Positions 52,787-61,538 of a stretch of DNA of 64,000 bases are shown in pieces. The notes below the pieces were generated by a model. The model worked only from the letters and a program-made list of their open reading frames with translations. It did no database searches and was not told the origin of the DNA. The position numbers and the translations under genes are program-made. Position 1 is the stretch's first letter, and each line of letters begins with the position of its first letter. The stretch is from JAWXBK01 sp040878185 (GTDB taxonomy: Bacteria > Pseudomonadota > Alphaproteobacteria > Dongiales > Dongiaceae). Location: the NCBI GenBank assembly GCA_040878185.1, contig JBBDMS010000043.1:1-64000 (forward strand). The letters run 5' to 3'.

Positions 52787-55036
52787 CTAGCCCGCCAGGG
52801 CTTTGAGAATACGCGGCGGCGACATCGGCAGTTCGGTCAGGCGCAGACCCGCTGCCGCCGACACCGCGTTCGCGATCGCCGCCATCGGCGGCACGATCGA
52901 GGTTTCGCCGACGCCCCGGACACCATAAGGATGGCCCGGGTTCGGCACCTCGACGATCAAGGTATCGATCATCGGCAGATCCGATGCGACCGGCAGGCGG
53001 TAATCGAGGAAGCCGGCATTCTGCAACTTGCCGTCCTTGCCGTAGATATATTCCTCGTTAAGCGCCCAGCCGATGCCCTGCACGGCACCACCCTGAAGCT
53101 GACCCTCGACATAGCTCGGATGGACGGCCTTGCCGGCATCCTGCACGACGAGATAGCGCAGCACCTTGGTGAAGCCGGTCTCGGGATCGACTTCGACGTC
53201 GACGATATGGGTCGCGAAGCTCGGGCCCGCGTTCTCGGCGTTGCACTCGAGATGGCCGGCAATCGGTCCGCCGGTCCGCCCGGCGACCGCTGCGATCTCG
53301 GCGAGCGACATCGGGGGGAACTCGCCGGCATTTTTACCGGCCGGCTTCGCATGGCCCTTTTCCCAGGTGACCGCGTCTTCAGCGATGCCCCAGGTTTTCG
53401 CAGCCCGCGAGCACAGCACCTTGATGGCGTTGCGCGCGGCTTCGATCGTGGCAAGCCCGGCCGCGAAGGTCACGCGGCTGCCGTCGGTCACGTCGTTATG
53501 ACCGACCGAGCTGGTATCGGCGATGACCGCACGCACCTTCTCGTAAGGAATGCCAAGCTCTTCGGCCGCCATCAGGCACATCGACGCCCGCGACCCACCG
53601 ATGTCCGGTGTGCCGAGGACGAGACCCACAGTGCCGTCGCCGTTCACGTTGAGCGACACCGACGTCTGGCCGCCGAAATTGAACCAGTACCCGCAGGACA
53701 CGCCGCGACCCTGATTCTTCCCGAGCTTGACCTTGTAGTTCGGATGCTTCTTCGCCGCTTCGAGCGTCTCGATCAGGCCAACGCGACCGAATGTTGGACC
53801 GTAGGACGACTGGGTACCTTCCTTGGCCGCGTTCTTGAGCCGCATGTCGAGCGGATCCATGCCGATCTTCTGTGCGAGCTCTGCGACCACGCTTTCGACC
53901 GCGAACGCCGCCATCGGCGCACCGGGCGCGCGATAGGCGGCCTGCTTCGGCCGGTTGCAGACCACGTCATAACCGACCGACCGCACATGCTCGAGGTCGT
54001 AACAGGCAAAGGCCGTCATGGCCCCCATTTCAACCGGCGACCCGGCGAACGCACCGCCCTGATAACGCAGTTCGCATTCGGCACCGGTGATCTTGCCGTC
54101 CTTCTTGCAGCCGATCTTGACGCGCATGCTGGCGCTCGAGGTCGGGCCGGTGGCCTTGAACACTTCATCGCGGCTCATGACGATCTTGACCGGCCGGTTC
54201 GCCTTGCGCGACAGCGCCAGCGCGACCGGTTCGATGAACACCGTTGTCTTGCCGCCGAAACCGCCGCCGATCTCCGAGGCAGTCACACGCAGCTTCGACA
54301 CTTCGAGGCCGAGCAGGGCAGCGCAGGTGTCACGAACCATGAAATGGCCCTGCGTGCAGCACCAGATTTCGCCCTGGCCGTCCGGGCCCATGCTCGCGAG
54401 GCAGGCATGCGGCTCGATATAGCCCTGATGGGTCGCTTCGGTGCGGAAACTCTTCTCGACGACGAAATCCGCCTTGGCGAAACCCGCTTCCGGATCGCCA
54501 TGACCAAACTCGCAGCGGCTGACGACGTTGGATGCCTTCTTCGGCGCCGGCTCGACGCCCTTGGTGAAGATGTGATCGTGCAGGACCGGCGCATCGGCCT
54601 TCATCGCCTCGTCGACATCGGTCACATGCGGCAGCACTTCGTAATCGACCGTGATCAGCTTCAGTGCCTTCCGCGCGGTCGTCGCATCGATCGCCGCCAC
54701 CGCGGCAACCGCATGGCCCTCATAGAGCGCCTTCTCGCGCGCCATGATGTTGACCAGCACGTCCTTGTCGGCACCGTCATGCACCGGCAGATCGTCGCGC
54801 GTGATGACCGCCTTTACGCCCTGCAGGGCTTCCGCCTTCGACGTGTCGATCTTGCGGATGCGCGCATGTGCGTGCGGGCTGCGCAGGATGAGGCCGACCA
54901 GCATGCCCGGCGCGCTCATGTCGGCGCCGAAACGGGCGCGACCGGTTACCTTGTCGACGCCGTCCGGCCGAAGAGGCCGCGTTCCGACACTTGAGTATTT
55001 CCGACCGGCTCTCGCGTTCGTTTCATCAAGCGGCAT
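52787..55036 (-). CDS. Molybdenum hydroxylase (xanthine dehydrogenase family), molybdopterin subunit
   Basis: A 749-residue large subunit with GKVTGRARFGAD-like opening (VDKVTGRARFGADMSAPG), SEIGGGFGGKT near 250, YRAPGAPMAAFAVE, and the active-site Glu in GVRGVGETSIVPP near the C-terminus. It holds the Mo-cofactor and hydroxylates an N-heterocycle, aldehyde or aromatic acyl-CoA; the substrate is not deducible. Order in the operon is FAD, Fe-S, Mo subunit, then MoaD-like. Its start overlaps the Fe-S gene. Confidence 0.92.
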   Translation of the reverse strand: MPLDETNARAGRKYSSVGTRPLRPDGVDKVTGRARFGADMSAPGMLVGLILRSPHAHARIRKIDTSKAEALQGVKAVITRDDLPVHDGADKDVLVNIMAREKALYEGHAVAAVAAIDATTARKALKLITVDYEVLPHVTDVDEAMKADAPVLHDHIFTKGVEPAPKKASNVVSRCEFGHGDPEAGFAKADFVVEKSFRTEATHQGYIEPHACLASMGPDGQGEIWCCTQGHFMVRDTCAALLGLEVSKLRVTASEIGGGFGGKTTVFIEPVALALSRKANRPVKIVMSRDEVFKATGPTSSASMRVKIGCKKDGKITGAECELRYQGGAFAGSPVEMGAMTAFACYDLEHVRSVGYDVVCNRPKQAAYRAPGAPMAAFAVESVVAELAQKIGMDPLDMRLKNAAKEGTQSSYGPTFGRVGLIETLEAAKKHPNYKVKLGKNQGRGVSCGYWFNFGGQTSVSLNVNGDGTVGLVLGTPDIGGSRASMCLMAAEELGIPYEKVRAVIADTSSVGHNDVTDGSRVTFAAGLATIEAARNAIKVLCSRAAKTWGIAEDAVTWEKGHAKPAGKNAGEFPPMSLAEIAAVAGRTGGPIAGHLECNAENAGPSFATHIVDVEVDPETGFTKVLRYLVVQDAGKAVHPSYVEGQLQGGAVQGIGWALNEEYIYGKDGKLQNAGFLDYRLPVASDLPMIDTLIVEVPNPGHPYGVRGVGETSIVPPMAAIANAVSAAAGLRLTELPMSPPRILKALAG

Positions 55037-55514
55037 GACGCCCTCCCTTCATTTCAGCGGCGGCATCCATGACCGCGCGCACGATCTTGTCGTAGCCGGT
55101 GCACCGGCAGAGATTGCCGGCGAGCCAGAAGCGAACTTCTGTCTCGTCGGGATTCGGATTGCGTTCGAGCAGCGCCTTGGCGGCGACCAGGATACCCGGC
55201 GTGCAGATCCCGCATTGCAGCGCCGCATGTTCGATGAACTTGCGCTGCAAGGGATGAAGCTGGTCGCCATTGGCCATGCCTTCGATCGTCGTTAGCTTGC
55301 GGCCGTCCATCTCCGCGCCGAGCACCAGGCAGGAACAGACCAGACGTCCGTCGATCGTGACGCTGCAGGCGCCGCAATCGCCGGTGCCGCAGCCTTCCTT
55401 GGCGCCGGTCAGGCCGAGCCGGTTGCGCAACACGTCGAGGAGCGGCTCATCCGGCTCGCAGACATATTCGACAGTGTCGCCGTTAATCGTCGTAGTGACG
55501 TGAATTCCGCTCAT
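55026..55514 (-). CDS. Molybdenum hydroxylase, [2Fe-2S] subunit
   Basis: A 162-residue protein. The plant-ferredoxin-type cluster has Cys42, 47, 50 and 62 (GCGTGDCGACSV). The second, helical cluster has CGICTPG and CRCTGYDKIV. It passes electrons from the Mo centre to FAD. It overlaps the FAD-subunit gene by ATGA and the Mo-subunit gene by 11 bases, so all three are tightly coupled. Confidence 0.94.
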   Translation of the reverse strand: MSGIHVTTTINGDTVEYVCEPDEPLLDVLRNRLGLTGAKEGCGTGDCGACSVTIDGRLVCSCLVLGAEMDGRKLTTIEGMANGDQLHPLQRKFIEHAALQCGICTPGILVAAKALLERNPNPDETEVRFWLAGNLCRCTGYDKIVRAVMDAAAEMKGGRHAA

Positions 55515-56374
55515 GCCTTGCTCCCTGCGCGTTCGATAGCGATGCCGGCGGCGCGCCGTGCCAGGACGCCGACGACCTTGATCCGAAATTCCTTGGTGCC
55601 ACGCCTGTCGTCGATCGGCTTGGCGGCAGCCGATGCGGCGGCGGCCAGCTTTTCCATCGCAGCATCGTCGCCCTTGGTGCCGATCAGGGCCTTCGCGGCG
55701 TCCTCGACCAGCAGCGCGCGGGCCGCAACGGCACCGAGCGATACGCGCGCCGCCGAAATCTTGCCGGCACCGTCGAGCGTCACGCTGACGCCGACGCCGA
55801 CGACGGCGATATCCATTTCCGTGCGCGGAATGAACCGCAGATAGGCATCGCCCGATTGGGCCGGGCGCTTCGGCAGGAAAACCGAGGCAACGAACTCGCC
55901 CTTCGCCAGCGACGTTTTGCCCGGTGCTGTTGCGATGTCGCCGACCGGCACGTCGCGCTGGCCCTTGGGACCGACGATGCGCGCGGTCGCTTCGGCTGCC
56001 ATCATGGCCGGGACGCTGTCCGCCGCCGGCGAGGCGTTGCAGAGATTGCCGACGATCGTCGCGCGGCCCTGGATCTGGGTCGATCCGATCAGTTCCGCTG
56101 CCTCGACGACGCCCGGCCAAGCCTTGCGGACGTCCTTATGTTCGCCCAGTTCGGCGCTCGGCACCGCAGCGCCAATGCGAAACCCGCCATTTTCGGCGAC
56201 GATGTCGCGCATCCCGGGAATGCGCTTGATATCGACGATCAGGTCGGGCTCGACCGCGCCGCCTCGCATCTGCACCAAAAGGTCGGTCCCGCCCGCCAAA
56301 ATCCGGGCGTGACCGGCTTCGCCGCCGAGCAGCTTCACCGCCGCCTCGACCGTCGCCGGAGACTCATATCGCAT
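55511..56374 (-). CDS. Molybdenum hydroxylase, FAD-binding subunit
   Basis: A 287-residue medium subunit. It has the FAD-binding PCMH pattern: LLGGEAGHARILAGGTDLLVQMRGG (reduced RILAGGTDLLVQMRGG, residues 20-36) and TIVGNLCNASPAADSVPAM near 105-123. It is the first gene of the operon. No strong promoter is evident in the 283-base upstream gap, which otherwise seems empty. Confidence 0.93.
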   Translation of the reverse strand: MRYESPATVEAAVKLLGGEAGHARILAGGTDLLVQMRGGAVEPDLIVDIKRIPGMRDIVAENGGFRIGAAVPSAELGEHKDVRKAWPGVVEAAELIGSTQIQGRATIVGNLCNASPAADSVPAMMAAEATARIVGPKGQRDVPVGDIATAPGKTSLAKGEFVASVFLPKRPAQSGDAYLRFIPRTEMDIAVVGVGVSVTLDGAGKISAARVSLGAVAARALLVEDAAKALIGTKGDDAAMEKLAAAASAAAKPIDDRRGTKEFRIKVVGVLARRAAGIAIERAGSKA

Positions 56375-56657
56375 GTGCCAGATCCCTTATTTCTTGCTCC
56401 CGGCCGCGCCAGACCCGTGATGTGCCATTTCGGGTGATTCCGGCGGCGGCGAGCCGCACGATAGGGCGCCGGTTGGGCCTGCGGCAAGGGCCAAAACCGC
56501 TTGAAAACCGGACATGCTGTCCGACGCCGGATCGCACCGGCGTGGGTCGAGGTTGGCCGGCAATTCCCTGTTCAGGTACCACGCGCGAATCGCGGCGGCC
56601 GGAGAGCCGCCATCATGGGAACAACCGGTCGACACACGATCCGGCCGCCCGCCCATC

Positions 56658-57746
56658 CTATTGCCGCGCGAACAAATGTTGCGTGCGGTTGGCGATGGCG
56701 ACCAGCGACAGCATGACCGGCACCTCGACCAGCACGCCCACGACGGTCGCCAGCGCGGCCCCGGAATTCAGGCCGAACAGGCTGATCGCCACCGCAACCG
56801 CGAGCTCGAAGAAGTTCGAGGTCCCGATCAGGGCGCAGGGGGCGGCGATCGCGAAGGGAACCCGCCAGACCCATGCCGCGACGTAGGTGACTGCGAAAAT
56901 GCCGTAGCCCTGCACCAGGAGCGGCACGGCGATCAGGGCGATCAGCAACGGCTGTTCGAGGATGACCGGGCCCTGAAACCCGAACAGCAGGACGACTGTC
57001 GCGAGAAGACCGAGCACCGAATAGGGCTTCACCGCGGTCGTGAAACGCGCGGCTGCATTCGACCCTGCGCCCTTGCGAAGGTCGCTTGCGGTCAGGCGCT
57101 GCCGGGTCCAGACCCCGGCCGCAAACGGAATCACCACATAGAGGGCGACCGACAGGATCAGGGTCTGCCACGGCACCACGATGTCGGTCACACCCAGCAG
57201 CAGCGCCACGATCGGCGCGAAGGCAAAAATCATGATGACGTCGTTCACCGAAACCTGCACCAGCGTGTAGGTCGCATCCCCGCGTGTGAGTTGCGACCAG
57301 ACGAACACCATCGCCGTGCAGGGCGCGGCACCGAGCAGGATCAGTCCCGCAATATATTGCTGCGCGTCGGCGGGAGCAATCAGATCGGCAAACACGATCT
57401 CGAAGAACAATACGCCGAGCGCTGCCATCGTGAATGGCTTGACCAGCCAGTTGACCACGATCGTCAGGATCAGGCCCTTGGGCCGCTCGTGTAGATGCCG
57501 CAGGCTTGCGACATCGACATTGACCATCATCGGATAAACCATCGCCCAGATCAGCACGGCGACGGCCAGATTGACCGAGGCGTATTCGAGACGGGCAACG
57601 AACGCGAAGGCTGCCGGAAACATAGCGCCGAGCGCGATGCCGGCGGCGATACACAGCGCAACCCAGACCGAAAGATACTTCTCGAACGTGCCGATGCCGG
57701 CGGATACCGGCGTGGCGGCTGCGACGCTGTCACCATTGGGGCTCAT
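56658..57746 (-). CDS. acr3: Arsenite efflux transporter Acr3
   Basis: A 362-residue membrane protein with ten helices. The conserved Cys lies in GAAPCTAMVFVWSQL (TM4) and the conserved Glu in IGTSNFFELAVAVA (TM9), both essential in Acr3. It expels arsenite from the cytoplasm. It is the last gene of the ars operon, 52 bases after arsC. The chosen ATG gives MSPNGDS and avoids a long unlikely extension. Confidence 0.94.
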   Translation of the reverse strand: MSPNGDSVAAATPVSAGIGTFEKYLSVWVALCIAAGIALGAMFPAAFAFVARLEYASVNLAVAVLIWAMVYPMMVNVDVASLRHLHERPKGLILTIVVNWLVKPFTMAALGVLFFEIVFADLIAPADAQQYIAGLILLGAAPCTAMVFVWSQLTRGDATYTLVQVSVNDVIMIFAFAPIVALLLGVTDIVVPWQTLILSVALYVVIPFAAGVWTRQRLTASDLRKGAGSNAAARFTTAVKPYSVLGLLATVVLLFGFQGPVILEQPLLIALIAVPLLVQGYGIFAVTYVAAWVWRVPFAIAAPCALIGTSNFFELAVAVAISLFGLNSGAALATVVGVLVEVPVMLSLVAIANRTQHLFARQ

Positions 57747-57798
57747 GGACGCTCCGATATCGGTTGTTTCGTATTTTTCCGGCGAGTTCGCAGGGGCT

Positions 57799-58311
57799 TC
57801 AGGCCGTGTCGGACAACTCGCGGCCGATTTTGTCGAGGCGGCGCTGCAACGCCAGCCGATCGAGCGCGGCAATCGGCAGGTTCACAAAAATGCTGATGCG
57901 GTTATGCAGCATCCGATAGGCCTCGGCGAAGGCAAGGCGCCGCTCGGCTTCGGTTCCCTGCGCGGCGGCGGGATCTGGCAGACCCCAATGCGCCGTCATC
58001 GGCTGGCCCGGCCAGACCGGGCAGACTTCGTTCGCTGCGTTGTCGCAGACCGTGAAGACAAAATGCAGCGGCGGCGCATCGGTTGTCGCAAACTCGTCCC
58101 AGGATTTCGAACGGAAATCCGCGGTCGTATGGTTCAGTTTCGCCAGCAGGTCGAGCGCGTAGGGATGAACTTCGCCCCTGGGCTGGCTGCCGGCACTCAA
58201 CCCACGGAACTTACCCTGACCGAGGCGGTTGATGATCGCCTCGGCCAGGATGCTGCGCGCCGAATTGCCGGTACACAGAAAGAGCACGTTGAACGCGGCG
58301 GTTCGCGCCAT
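57799..58311 (-). CDS. arsC: Arsenate reductase, low-molecular-weight phosphatase type
   Basis: A 170-residue protein with a P-loop CTGNSAR (Cys13 to Arg19) and redox cysteines at 89 and 97 (FTVCDNAANEVCPVWPG). This is the thioredoxin-coupled ArsC fold with a C-terminal helical extension. It reduces arsenate to arsenite for Acr3 export. It lies 12 bases after the arsI gene. Confidence 0.93.
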   Translation of the reverse strand: MARTAAFNVLFLCTGNSARSILAEAIINRLGQGKFRGLSAGSQPRGEVHPYALDLLAKLNHTTADFRSKSWDEFATTDAPPLHFVFTVCDNAANEVCPVWPGQPMTAHWGLPDPAAAQGTEAERRLAFAEAYRMLHNRISIFVNLPIAALDRLALQRRLDKIGRELSDTA

Positions 58312-58323
58312 GGAACGGCCTCT

Positions 58324-58788
58324 TCAGGCGCAGCAGGCCGACGCGCGCGACTTTTCGGCAGCGGCTTCTTCCGCAGGCGATTGCGGGACACCCGGCAATC
58401 CGAGCACGACGTCGCTGCCATAGACAGGGCTCTCGCCCGTGGTGAGGAAGGTTTCCCAGGCAACGCCCTCGGGATCGACGATCCATGCCTTTTCGGATTT
58501 CGCATAGCAGCAGGTCGTTTCGCCCTGCTCGGCCAGCTTCCGGCCCGACGATTTGAGCCGTCCGAATGCTTCGCGCAATTCGGCTTCGTTCTCGACCTGG
58601 ATGCCGAGATGATCGACGCCCTTGCGTGCCCCGTGCGTCGAGATCGCGAAATTGACGCGCGGATCCTCGAGCATCCATTTCGCATAGTCGGGTTTGAGGA
58701 CCGTCGGTTCGGCGTCGAACAATTCCGCATAGAACCGCACCGACTCCTCAAGATCGGAGACCGAAAGACCGATATGCAGACGTTTCAC
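58324..58788 (-). CDS. arsI: ArsI-type C-As lyase (VOC metalloenzyme)
   Basis: A 154-residue type I dioxygenase. Metal ligands His5, His60 and Glu112 (LHIGLSV, GVDHLGIQV, VAWETF) and the vicinal pair Cys93-Cys94 (ETTCCYAKSEKAW) match ArsI. It cleaves the carbon-arsenic bond of trivalent methyl- and aromatic arsenicals. It starts with GTG, preceded by AGGAG, and overlaps the arsR stop (GTGA). The C-terminus ends in another Cys pair, ACCA. Confidence 0.92.
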   Translation of the reverse strand: MKRLHIGLSVSDLEESVRFYAELFDAEPTVLKPDYAKWMLEDPRVNFAISTHGARKGVDHLGIQVENEAELREAFGRLKSSGRKLAEQGETTCCYAKSEKAWIVDPEGVAWETFLTTGESPVYGSDVVLGLPGVPQSPAEEAAAEKSRASACCA

Positions 58789-59159
58789 GATGCTTCTCCT
58801 CTGTTGTCGCTGGATTTGGCGGTGCCGCAGTCGACCGGCTGGACGCAGGCCAGCAGCGGCGCGCAGAGATCGGGCCGACCCTGGCAGCAATCTTCCATCA
58901 GGAAGGCCAGCAGGGCGCGCGTCCCCTCGAAATCGATACGGTAGATGATCGACCGCCCATCCCGCCGTGAGGCCACCAGACCGGCATGGGTCAGGATCGA
59001 CAAATGCGATGAGAGCGTGTTGTGCGGGATGGCCAGCGCCCGAGCGATCTCGCCTGCCGGCAGGCCCTCTTCGCCGGCGCGGACCAGTAGACGGAAAGCC
59101 TCAAGCCGGCTGTCCTGGGCGAGCGCGCCGAAGGCGCGGGTGGCTGTTGTTGCGTCCAT
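58785..59159 (-). CDS. arsR: ArsR family As(III)-responsive repressor
   Basis: A 124-residue winged-helix protein. The recognition region is ARALAIPHNTLSSHLSILTHAGLV (reduced IPHNTLSSHLSILTHAG), and the wing SRRDGRSIIY. Cysteines cluster after the last helix (91, 92, 99, 105, 111), close to the CC-x5-C arrangement of the Acidithiobacillus-type ArsR rather than the classic ELCVCDL site. It heads arsR-arsI-arsC-acr3 and should repress from the palindrome overlapping its own start. Confidence 0.92.
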   Translation of the reverse strand: MDATTATRAFGALAQDSRLEAFRLLVRAGEEGLPAGEIARALAIPHNTLSSHLSILTHAGLVASRRDGRSIIYRIDFEGTRALLAFLMEDCCQGRPDLCAPLLACVQPVDCGTAKSSDNRGEAS

Positions 59160-59195
59160 ATGTCGGGACTTATCGACATATGGATCAGATGTCAA
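59157..59195 (-). promoter_or_regulatory. ars promoter and palindromic operator
   Basis: TTGACA (59195-59190) and TAAGTC (59172-59167), 17 bases apart on the minus strand. An inverted repeat with perfect 9-bp arms, CATATGTCG and CGACATATG (59157-59182), covers the -10 and includes the arsR ATG, so the transcript is expected to be leaderless or nearly so. Confidence 0.75.
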
Positions 59196-59352
59196 TCCGC
59201 TTTTCTCGGCCCAGCGGGTCGGCGCCGCTGGCCGCGCCGCGCGTCGGCATTACCCGACGGTATGCCAGATGCGTCCTCGGGCCGCTGCCCGCTGACGCGC
59301 CCTGGTTTGGTATACCGGCTGCCGATATCCAGCCATGTGGTGCCGAAACGCC

Positions 59353-60447
59353 TTAACCGATCGAGCGCTGGTGCAGGACGCGGCCGATCAGGTTCATCAG
59401 GAGCTGCGCCGCCAGGATCGAGGTGGTGGCGGTATGGTCGTAATCGGGTGCTACCTCGACCAGATCGATCCCGACCACCTCGCCGCGCTCCACCAGCCCT
59501 TCGAACAGCTCCAGCACCTCGTAATAGAGGAACCCGCCATGCGAGGGTGTGCCGGTGCCCGGTGCGATCGACGGATCGAACCCGTCGATGTCGATGGTGA
59601 TGTAATACCGTTTGCCCGCGGGGATGCGTTCGAGCACGCCTTCGGTGCCGAGCTTGCGGCAATGGCGCACCGAGAGAATGTCGCAGCCCATCTTGCGCGC
59701 CTCGTCATAACCTTCGCGCGCCGTCGACGAGACGTTACGGATCCCGAGCTGCGAGAGGCCGGTCACATATTTCTTTTCCGCCGCACGACGCATCGGATTG
59801 CCGTGGCCGTAGCGCACGCCGTGGCGCTCGTCGACAAAATCGAGATGCGCGTCGATCTGCACGATATGGATGTCGCCGTAACCCTCGAAGGCGTTGATGC
59901 AGGGGATGTTGATCGAATGGTCGCCGCCGAGCACGACCGGCAGCGCGCCGGCCTCGAGGATCTTGCTCACGCCGAATTCGATGTTGCGATGGCTGCCGAT
60001 CGTATCGGTATGAATGATGTCCGCATCGCCGATATCGACGATCTTGGTCGTATCGCTCGGCAGATAGATCACGTCGTCCTCGAAATCGTAGGCGCCGGCA
60101 TGGCCGAACGAGAACAAGGTCGAGGCATCGCGGATCGAGCGCGGGCCGAAGCGCGCACCGGGGCGCCACTGCGTGCCGAAATCGAACGGCGCGCCCAGTA
60201 CGGCCACATCGGCGTCGATAGCATCCCAGTTCTCGACATAGGCGCATTTGGCGAAGGTGCAGATGCCGATGAACGGCAGATTGAGCCGCCCGGTCTCATA
60301 GCCTGCCTTGCCTTTCGCCGCCGGTTTTGCTGTCGGTTTCGGGGCCGGCTTTTTCTTCGACCGCAAGGCCGGTTTCACGGCGCGCTTCTTGAGCGCAGCC
60401 GGTTTGCGGCTGTGCGCGGCTTTGGTCGATTTCGTGCTTTTCGCCAT
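59353..60447 (-). CDS. Ureohydrolase (agmatinase family) with Lys/Ala/Pro-rich N-terminal tail
   Basis: A 364-residue protein. Residues 1-50 are a basic low-complexity tail (KKRAVKPALRSKKKPAPKP) like histone-H1-type extensions. The catalytic core has GGDHSI near 169, DAHLDF near 199 and DIDGFDPSIAPGTGTP near 286, so Mn ligands are intact. It yields urea from a guanidino compound. The start fits MAKSTKS; an internal Met is not available before the core. It is convergent with nothing and divergent from a GNAT gene; a DDAH-family gene lies nearby. Confidence 0.87.
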   Translation of the reverse strand: MAKSTKSTKAAHSRKPAALKKRAVKPALRSKKKPAPKPTAKPAAKGKAGYETGRLNLPFIGICTFAKCAYVENWDAIDADVAVLGAPFDFGTQWRPGARFGPRSIRDASTLFSFGHAGAYDFEDDVIYLPSDTTKIVDIGDADIIHTDTIGSHRNIEFGVSKILEAGALPVVLGGDHSINIPCINAFEGYGDIHIVQIDAHLDFVDERHGVRYGHGNPMRRAAEKKYVTGLSQLGIRNVSSTAREGYDEARKMGCDILSVRHCRKLGTEGVLERIPAGKRYYITIDIDGFDPSIAPGTGTPSHGGFLYYEVLELFEGLVERGEVVGIDLVEVAPDYDHTATTSILAAQLLMNLIGRVLHQRSIG

Positions 60448-60613
60448 CGTCGTCCCCTGTCGGTTCGGCCGTTCGGCCGGCTCTGGTCTGTCTCGCCGAA
60501 CTATAACCTGCGGGAAGAGAACCGGAAGCGCTCGACCGGCCGCAATGCGCCGGGCATTCTGGCTGCAGGCGACGCGACGAACCTGGCTAAGGCGAACGGG
60601 CGAAGGCAAGCGC

Positions 60614-61462
60614 ATGACACAGCAGATCCGGCTGCTCGACCGGCAGGAAACAGCCCGGGCAGTCGAATGGGCGGCAGAAGAAGGCTGGAATCCCGGCCTG
60701 AACGATGCCGATGCGTTCTTTGCGTCCGATCCGGGTGGCTATTGGGGCCTGTTCGAGGATGGCGCGTTGCTGGCGACCATCTCGGTCGTGCGCTATGGCG
60801 GCGCCTTCGCGTTCGTCGGTCTCTATATCTGCCGGCCCGACCGGCGTGGCGAAGGGCTTGGCTATCAGCTCTGGGAGTCGGCGCTGGGGAACGCAAACGC
60901 CGGCACGCTCGGGCTCGACGGCGTGGTCGACCAGCAATTGAACTACCGTAAAGCCGGCTTCGCATTGGCGCATCGCAATGTGCGCTATGGCGGTACGCCG
61001 GTCGCGACGGCTCCCGACGATCCGCGCCTGACGGGCATCGGACCGGAGGATGTCGGCGCGGTTCTCGCATACGAGGCGGCGGCGCGCCTCTTTCCCGCCG
61101 AGCGACGCGCGTTTCTGCGCGCATGGCTCGATCTGCCCGGTTCAACATCAGTAGCGCTGCGCGATCGCAGCGGCGCGATCGAAGGCTATGGCACGATCCG
61201 GCCCTGCCACAGTGGCTTCAAGATCGGCCCCCTGTTCGCGGCCCATGCCGGCGATGCGATGTGTCTGGCGCAGGCCCTGATCGTCAGGGCCGGACGCGGC
61301 CCGGTCTTCCTCGATCCGCCCGAACCGAACGTGCCGGCGGTCGATCTCGCGAAGCGCCTCGGCCTCGAACCGGTCTTCGAAACCGCGCGGATGTATCGCG
61401 GTCCAGCACCGGATCTCGCCGTCGATCGCATCTTCGGCATCACCAGTTTCGAACTCGGCTGA
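60614..61462 (+). CDS. GNAT family N-acetyltransferase with two-part fold
   Basis: A 282-residue protein. The N-terminal GNAT domain has GGAFAFVGLYICRPDRRGEGLG then YQLW, where RRGEGLG is the acetyl-CoA pyrophosphate loop. The C-terminal half (GPLFAAHAGDAMCLAQALI; PAVDLAKRLGLEPVFETARMYRG) is a second GNAT-like domain common in this subfamily. Substrate unknown, perhaps an amine or amino acid. It is followed by an SDR gene in the same direction. Confidence 0.82.
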   Translation: MTQQIRLLDRQETARAVEWAAEEGWNPGLNDADAFFASDPGGYWGLFEDGALLATISVVRYGGAFAFVGLYICRPDRRGEGLGYQLWESALGNANAGTLGLDGVVDQQLNYRKAGFALAHRNVRYGGTPVATAPDDPRLTGIGPEDVGAVLAYEAAARLFPAERRAFLRAWLDLPGSTSVALRDRSGAIEGYGTIRPCHSGFKIGPLFAAHAGDAMCLAQALIVRAGRGPVFLDPPEPNVPAVDLAKRLGLEPVFETARMYRGPAPDLAVDRIFGITSFELG

Positions 61463-61538
61463 AGGCGCATCGCCCCGGCGCTTGACACCCGCCTGCGCCG
61501 GCAGTTCGCTGCCCGCCGAAGATCGGGGGCCGAGCGAC

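Noticed and set aside
52601..54994. A 797-codon open frame on the plus strand
   Set aside because: It lies antisense to the molybdenum hydroxylase large subunit, which has clear motifs; the plus-strand product is low-complexity and unlike any protein.
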